Shown here: piece by piece, positions 59,729 through 64,000 of the stretch | Numbering within the stretch: position 1 is the stretch's first letter | How the letters are laid out: the number at the start of each line of letters is the position of its first letter | Source: JBGTGT01 sp051439375 | GTDB lineage: Bacteria > Cyanobacteriota > Cyanobacteriia > Cyanobacteriales > Microcystaceae | Length of the DNA: 64,000 nt | Direction of reading: 5' to 3' | Assembly (NCBI GenBank): GCA_051439375.1 | Contig: JBFRWB010000210.1 | Span: 20,766 to 84,765 of the forward strand | Notes under the pieces: model-generated | Database searches by the model: none | Told to the model about the DNA's origin: nothing | Seen by the model: only the letters and a program-made list of their open reading frames with translations | Made by a program: the position numbers and the translations under genes

Positions 59729-61348
59729 TTATACCATTTTATTCATAAGGGTTAAGTATTGACTCCAAAGTTGACTTTTAGTGTTATCTGTTATTGATTT
59801 TCCCACATCTTTTGAAAAACGATGAGCTTGTTCAGTAACAGAAGGAATCAAATAAGTAATGGGGTCATCACTCATAAAAGAATGATCCTCATCAACGTTA
59901 AAACTACAATGTTTAATAGCTGTCAGTATCTTAGCACAAATAGCTTCGATATTATCATCATTCTCTGCAAAAAATTCATATCTTGGTAACAACTTTGTTG
60001 GCGTATTGGAATGACCAATAAAAAATATATAGGAGTGAAATATTTTACACAATTGTTGATAAGGACTAATATTTATATTAGATTTGTTGCGATAGTAATC
60101 AAAATAGGATTCTAACTCATTAAGATTTGCCTTTTCATTCAATGTTGCTCTGGTTGTAAATGATCTACGAATTAGACAAGTCGCTATGGTTTTTTGTAGA
60201 TTAGTTTCCAAAAAGTCAGAGGAAGACAATAATAAAGTCATTGCTTGACCGTCTGTTAAACTGTAACTGCCAATTTCCCAACTTTTATCTATATTTTTAG
60301 CTATATACCAATCTAAAACTGCACTATAAACCTTTAATCTAACATTTTTAGAAACACCACAATAAATAATATTATAATCTCTGGCACAATTTAAACAACC
60401 CAGTAATTCTTTAATGGCTTTTCTTGTGAAATCTCCTCTCCTATTGTCAATTAGAAAATTATCTATATAAGCATCTTGAGGAAATAAACTACCATCTCTT
60501 AAGATAATATTTGGATGATCTTTATCAACATTAAGCAAATAGTCATGATCAAAAAGATATTGTCCTACATCCATCGCTGAAGCAGTACAACGCAGAAAAT
60601 CTTCTGGTTCTAATTCATCTTGATAAGAGGGATCAATAAGCATCCACTGTAATAACTGTTGATTTGGTTTAGGATTAAATCTACCTTGTTCAAATTTAGC
60701 TTGACCATTTTCAACTCTAACAATCGCACCAGCAGCATTATTCAGTAAAAAAGGAACAGTTCGATTAAAAAAGCGAGCAGGAGTAGGAACAGAACTTCGA
60801 TGTTGACTGACATCAGAAGCACCGATTAAAAAATTTGCATTATTCCATAAACTATCATTACTTTCAATTGAATTAAGAAAATACTTACCGATAACATGAG
60901 TAGAGAGATGCTGTTCAATTAATGATTCGTTGAGATTAACTTGCCATTTATTACCACCTTTTGGAGGGGGAATGATATCAATTTGTTCTGAAATCATTCC
61001 TAACCCACGAATAGCGACTTGTCTCAATAGTTTTGCCAGTCGTTCTGATTGGGTTGAGTTACTTTCTATTTGTTGCTTTAAATCAATAAAGAACTCGATA
61101 TACAGTTCTCTTGCGTCTTTATCTAATAAATGTTCTCTTGCTGTTTTAATCGTGGTTTCCCATTCTTTTTGTGCTTTAACCAATTGCTGCATATAATCAG
61201 TTGTTTTTTGGATGGGATCATAATAAACAACTTGGTCACGGCTAAAAACTTTGGCTGAATTAATGGCTTGATCGAAATTCATTTCTAATTGTATGTAATT
61301 AACTTGATGATTTTTAGATTTTTTTTGACGAGGCATTTTAGCTTTCAT
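59729..61348 (-). CDS. NurA-domain nuclease
   Basis: The 539-residue protein shows a NurA-like nuclease core: FLIGASDVSQHR with Asp179 for the first metal motif, IILRDGSLFPQDA for the second, IIYCGVSKNVRL, and a C-terminal ITYLIPSVTEQAHRF resembling the yPxPLxxAHr end of NurA. NurA works with the HerA translocase in end resection and in defence systems. It begins 1 base after the herA-like gene, same strand. The N-terminal 150 residues are helical and have no recognised domain. A second Met at residue 5 is an alternative start. Confidence 0.8.
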   Translation of the reverse strand: MKAKMPRQKKSKNHQVNYIQLEMNFDQAINSAKVFSRDQVVYYDPIQKTTDYMQQLVKAQKEWETTIKTAREHLLDKDARELYIEFFIDLKQQIESNSTQSERLAKLLRQVAIRGLGMISEQIDIIPPPKGGNKWQVNLNESLIEQHLSTHVIGKYFLNSIESNDSLWNNANFLIGASDVSQHRSSVPTPARFFNRTVPFLLNNAAGAIVRVENGQAKFEQGRFNPKPNQQLLQWMLIDPSYQDELEPEDFLRCTASAMDVGQYLFDHDYLLNVDKDHPNIILRDGSLFPQDAYIDNFLIDNRRGDFTRKAIKELLGCLNCARDYNIIYCGVSKNVRLKVYSAVLDWYIAKNIDKSWEIGSYSLTDGQAMTLLLSSSDFLETNLQKTIATCLIRRSFTTRATLNEKANLNELESYFDYYRNKSNINISPYQQLCKIFHSYIFFIGHSNTPTKLLPRYEFFAENDDNIEAICAKILTAIKHCSFNVDEDHSFMSDDPITYLIPSVTEQAHRFSKDVGKSITDNTKSQLWSQYLTLMNKMV

Positions 61349-61349
61349 C

Positions 61350-62882
61350 CTATTTCAGTTTGTTGATTTTAGGAATCCATTCATTATCCATTGCTGTGAA
61401 AATATCAGGAGTTTTACCGCCTTCAGAATCGGCAGTATTTCGTTTTCTAATTTGTACTGGGATAGTATGTTTCATACTTTCATAAGTCCCAGAAATTAAA
61501 CAAGTTCCCTGCGGCATTTTAGGTAATGCTCGCAACATTTCATCAGATGCATCTGCTTTAACCCCTTTAATAGCATCCAATTGATCAGCTTCTAAAGCAA
61601 ATACTAATCTGGTATTGCATTGTCGAATGACACTTTTATCAATGTCAACTGGGCTTTGGGTCATTAAAACCATACAAATTCCATGATGTCTTCCTATTCT
61701 TACACCTTCTCTAATAATTTGCTTACAAGCACTCTTTTCTCCTTGCGGAACAAATAAGTGTGCTTCATCAACAACTGCAACATAGGGAGGAATTTCATTG
61801 TGAAGACGAAGAATTTGAAGTTCTCTTAAAACGGCTGTTGCAATAGATTGAAGCTGAGATGTGGTTAACCGTTTACAATCAATTGCTAAACAAGGACTCA
61901 TAAATTTACACCAATCAGCTTTAGTAATTCCTTGACCAAATATTGGATCAAGTTGTAGTGATCTGGTTCGACTAATAGCCATATTTACACTACTGTTGCT
62001 ATTAGTAAGATTCGGTCCAACAATTTGCATTCTATCAAGTAAATCATCTATCGAAAATTCTGCAATATTATTAATTAGTCTTTCAATTTGTAACTCACCA
62101 AAAGAACGGGCAGCGATGTCTCTTTGCAATTCAGTTGTTGCACTAGGTAACAATGTTAAAAGCTCGTTTTCAGTTAAGGATGAGATACGAATAGTAAAAT
62201 CTTCTCCGGGTCGTTTAACAATTCCACCTAATTTATCAACTAACTTTGAATATTCATCTTGAGTATCTATAAAAATAACAGGTAAATTATGCTTAATTAA
62301 TTCTTCAGCTACTACTCCCATTGCATAACTTTTACCGCTTCCAGTTGTTCCACAAATAAATAAATGTCTTTGGATAGCTTTTTTTTTGAGAATAATATCA
62401 GTTTTAACTCCTCCTACTGTTTTACCTAGATATAAACCCTCTTCCTGATTTTTTTCTATCCCTAAAACCTGCACTACTTCACTAGGATCAGCGATAAAAA
62501 CCTCTGCACCAGAATTAGGTAAATTCTGAGGTGATCTAATCGATTTGACGGATTTACCATCTTTAGTCTCATCAAAAATTTCTTCCATTAAATCAGCTTC
62601 AACTAGACGATAAATATCTGTACTATATTCTTCCGGCATTAATGGTGTAGGAAGATTCAAATTATCACTAACTGTTACTCTTGCGGCATTCTGATTAGGA
62701 TTATTCTCATAACCACTGCGAACTCGTCCAATGAGAACTGTTTTTTCTTCCCTAGAAACTTTCATTTTAATTAATGTTCCGGGTTTAACATCTTTTCCTG
62801 CTTTTAACTTAATACGTACTGTTTCAAAAGTCGGTGTTTGTTCATCAGAAATGACTGTTCCAATCGGATAATTTTGATTCAT
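61350..62882 (-). CDS. HerA-family DNA translocase/ATPase
   Basis: The 510-residue FtsK/HerA-type ATPase has an N-terminal HAS-barrel (about 1-100, VLIGRVRSGYENN), Walker A GTTGSGKS (178-185), Walker B AVVDEAHLFVP, an arginine-finger region HGICMVLMTQSPVDIDKSV in part, and the C-terminal QIRKRNT tail. Hexamers move along DNA and feed it to NurA. It lies 26 bases after the DUF6884-like gene, with AAGGAGT before its ATG, and is immediately followed by the NurA gene. Confidence 0.9.
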   Translation of the reverse strand: MNQNYPIGTVISDEQTPTFETVRIKLKAGKDVKPGTLIKMKVSREEKTVLIGRVRSGYENNPNQNAARVTVSDNLNLPTPLMPEEYSTDIYRLVEADLMEEIFDETKDGKSVKSIRSPQNLPNSGAEVFIADPSEVVQVLGIEKNQEEGLYLGKTVGGVKTDIILKKKAIQRHLFICGTTGSGKSYAMGVVAEELIKHNLPVIFIDTQDEYSKLVDKLGGIVKRPGEDFTIRISSLTENELLTLLPSATTELQRDIAARSFGELQIERLINNIAEFSIDDLLDRMQIVGPNLTNSNSSVNMAISRTRSLQLDPIFGQGITKADWCKFMSPCLAIDCKRLTTSQLQSIATAVLRELQILRLHNEIPPYVAVVDEAHLFVPQGEKSACKQIIREGVRIGRHHGICMVLMTQSPVDIDKSVIRQCNTRLVFALEADQLDAIKGVKADASDEMLRALPKMPQGTCLISGTYESMKHTIPVQIRKRNTADSEGGKTPDIFTAMDNEWIPKINKLK

Positions 62883-62908
62883 TTTTAACTCCTTGAATGG
62901 TTTAGAAA

Positions 62909-63637
62909 TTACTTACAAAAAATTTCAAATCCTAATTGTAATAAAAGTTTTCTAGCTGCTTGAGAATGAAATTTACCTACAGGAAACCCTGTTAATTGAC
63001 TAACCAACCACTTAGGCGATACTTTTTGGTCATCAATTAATACATACCATGACTGATAAGCAAAAGGTTTCCCTTTTTTCTCTCGCAAAGCTTGACGAGC
63101 GATCTCTGTAACTTGTTCTAAGTTGGCCTTAATTTCAACACCTTTAAAAATTACCTTGTCTGAAGTTATTTTACGAGGACTAGCTAGAGATAAATCAGGT
63201 GGTTTACCGTATAACCAAGTATGGAGCTTGAATAACTTGTTACCGATGCTACCTGTTGCGATATCTATCTCAATATCATTGTCCATATACCTACTATAAC
63301 CATCTATAACCGCAAAATAAACCTTTCCCAAGCAAAAATAGACCTTTTTATCTGAAGAATTGTTAACTATGTCTTTCAGCTTCTCATTCACTTCTGGTTG
63401 TAACTCTAGCGATCGCTTCTTGGTCATCTTTTCATCATAAAAAGGAATTAACTCACTACTATGTATGAGTCCGTATTTAGCAGATAAGATGTAAATATCT
63501 AGAGAAAACGAAGGATTTTGACTTAAGAAACGTCTCAATAATCGAAAGGTAGGTCCATCGTAGCGTTCTATTGCTGGTAATAACTCAGATTGAGGATCTT
63601 TCTTATGAGAACAAGCGATGATTAGTAAAAATTGCAT
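62909..63637 (-). CDS. DUF6884/YaaA-like protein
   Basis: The 242-residue protein starts LLIIACSHKKDP and contains ILSAKYGLIHSSELIPFYDEKM, the pattern of DUF6884, a family related to YaaA. YaaA-type DpdC acts on the 7-deazaguanine base in known dpd clusters, so its place next to a TGT-like gene is suggestive. The C-terminal 80 residues (VEIKANLEQVTEIARQAL, then AYQSWYVLIDDQKVSPKWLVSQ) look like a small DNA-binding or adaptor module. It is the first gene of the unit; no promoter was identified. Confidence 0.65.
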   Translation of the reverse strand: MQFLLIIACSHKKDPQSELLPAIERYDGPTFRLLRRFLSQNPSFSLDIYILSAKYGLIHSSELIPFYDEKMTKKRSLELQPEVNEKLKDIVNNSSDKKVYFCLGKVYFAVIDGYSRYMDNDIEIDIATGSIGNKLFKLHTWLYGKPPDLSLASPRKITSDKVIFKGVEIKANLEQVTEIARQALREKKGKPFAYQSWYVLIDDQKVSPKWLVSQLTGFPVGKFHSQAARKLLLQLGFEIFCK

Positions 63638-63945
63638 ATAATACAGTTACGTCATTTAATCGTAATAGACTAGAGTAGCCAAGAACCTGTTATTTTGTTC
63701 ATAAAAATTCTTCGATTGAATGCTCATTCAGATTTCATAGGCATAAAAAAGTGAAATTTAGATAATAAATTGATTTTAACTCTATATTGCTACTTTTCCT
63801 GTGAAATATCTATGGGCGAAAGCCTTGCGCCCCTACAATATATGTGTGTATCACCCTATCTCAGATTAATTTAAGAATTTTGTAACGTTTTGTCATGAAG
63901 ATTTGTAAACTAAGATAAGGTTTATAGTGTTTGTCAAAATTATTA
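63638..63945. other. 308-bp upstream region of the HerA-NurA-TGT unit
   Basis: AT-rich and non-coding. A GC-rich near-palindrome GGGCGAAAGCCTTGCGCCC at 63814-63832 is a dispersed-repeat type seen in related cyanobacteria. The region should carry the promoter of the minus-strand six-gene unit and possibly of a plus-strand gene that starts near the window edge, but I cannot point to clear -35/-10 boxes. Confidence 0.45.
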
Positions 63946-64000
63946 ATGAATAGTCTTCGCTTAGAACGTATCTGTCTGTATGGTCATATTATATCCATGG
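63946..64000 (+). CDS. Possible 5' end of a gene running off the window
   Basis: ATG at 63946 opens 18 codons (MNSLRLERICLYGHIISM) that run to the window edge without a stop. No good ribosome-binding site is visible. Too short to assign. Confidence 0.3.
   Translation, partial: MNSLRLERICLYGHIISM

Overview
The window looks like chromosomal DNA from a unicellular cyanobacterium of the Crocosphaera/Cyanothece/Synechocystis kind. The DNA is AT-rich, carries many copies of the cyanobacterial octamer GCGATCGC (HIP1), encodes the cytochrome b6f subunit PetN, and contains families that are mostly cyanobacterial (DUF1822, DUF928, DUF4278, CHAT/CHASE2 proteins). The genus is an inference; no 16S rRNA or tRNA gene was seen.

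Region 1 (1-18317): a REC-LuxR response regulator, a small protein resembling 'dnd system-associated protein 4', and a long minus-strand cassette. In transcription order the cassette reads sigma-70-like factor, DUF1822, CHAT-CHASE2, DUF928, TpsB outer-membrane transporter, 2513-residue haemagglutinin-type exoprotein, TPR-CHAT protein. It looks like a two-partner secretion system with its own sigma factor and two caspase-like proteins. The exoprotein gene contains 195-bp periodic repeats.

Region 2 (18513-24960): a small secreted Cys-rich protein and two RTX-type calcium-binding proteins, the second very large with cadherin-like modules. Two HIP1-containing hairpin terminators occur here.

Region 3 (25020-34857): mostly housekeeping genes. 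They are an HNH endonuclease, an esterase, a PLP aminotransferase, dapB, rnc and an RND efflux pair (adaptor and permease). A 684-bp gap before dapB holds a probable decayed small gene.

Region 4 (34883-40503, minus strand): a candidate NLR-like immune unit. A STAND ATPase with 14 WD40 repeats carries an N-terminal motif that is nearly repeated at the C-terminus of a separate 127-residue helical protein 1.3 kb upstream. This is the arrangement of bacterial amyloid-signalling pairs (sensor plus Bell-like effector). A nonsense-interrupted DUF29 gene and a Uma2-family gene lie between them.

Region 5 (40587-57357): AI-2E transporter, petN with a companion 49-residue ORF, a FabF-like synthase, a peroxiredoxin-glutaredoxin fusion with a PerR/Fur-like palindrome inside its promoter, holA, an unrecognised 700-residue protein, a peptide-binding lipoprotein, ftsH, an MscS channel, and an acyl-CoA synthetase-GNAT fusion.

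Region 6 (57774-63637, minus strand): a compact six-gene unit, DUF6884/YaaA-like, HerA, NurA, tRNA-guanine-transglycosylase-like (DpdA-like), MNT nucleotidyltransferase, HEPN protein. A base-exchange enzyme beside a HerA-NurA helicase-nuclease and a HEPN-MNT pair suggests a DNA-modification or restriction-type defence locus. I do not recognise this combination as described. Regions 4 and 6 are the most interesting parts of the window.
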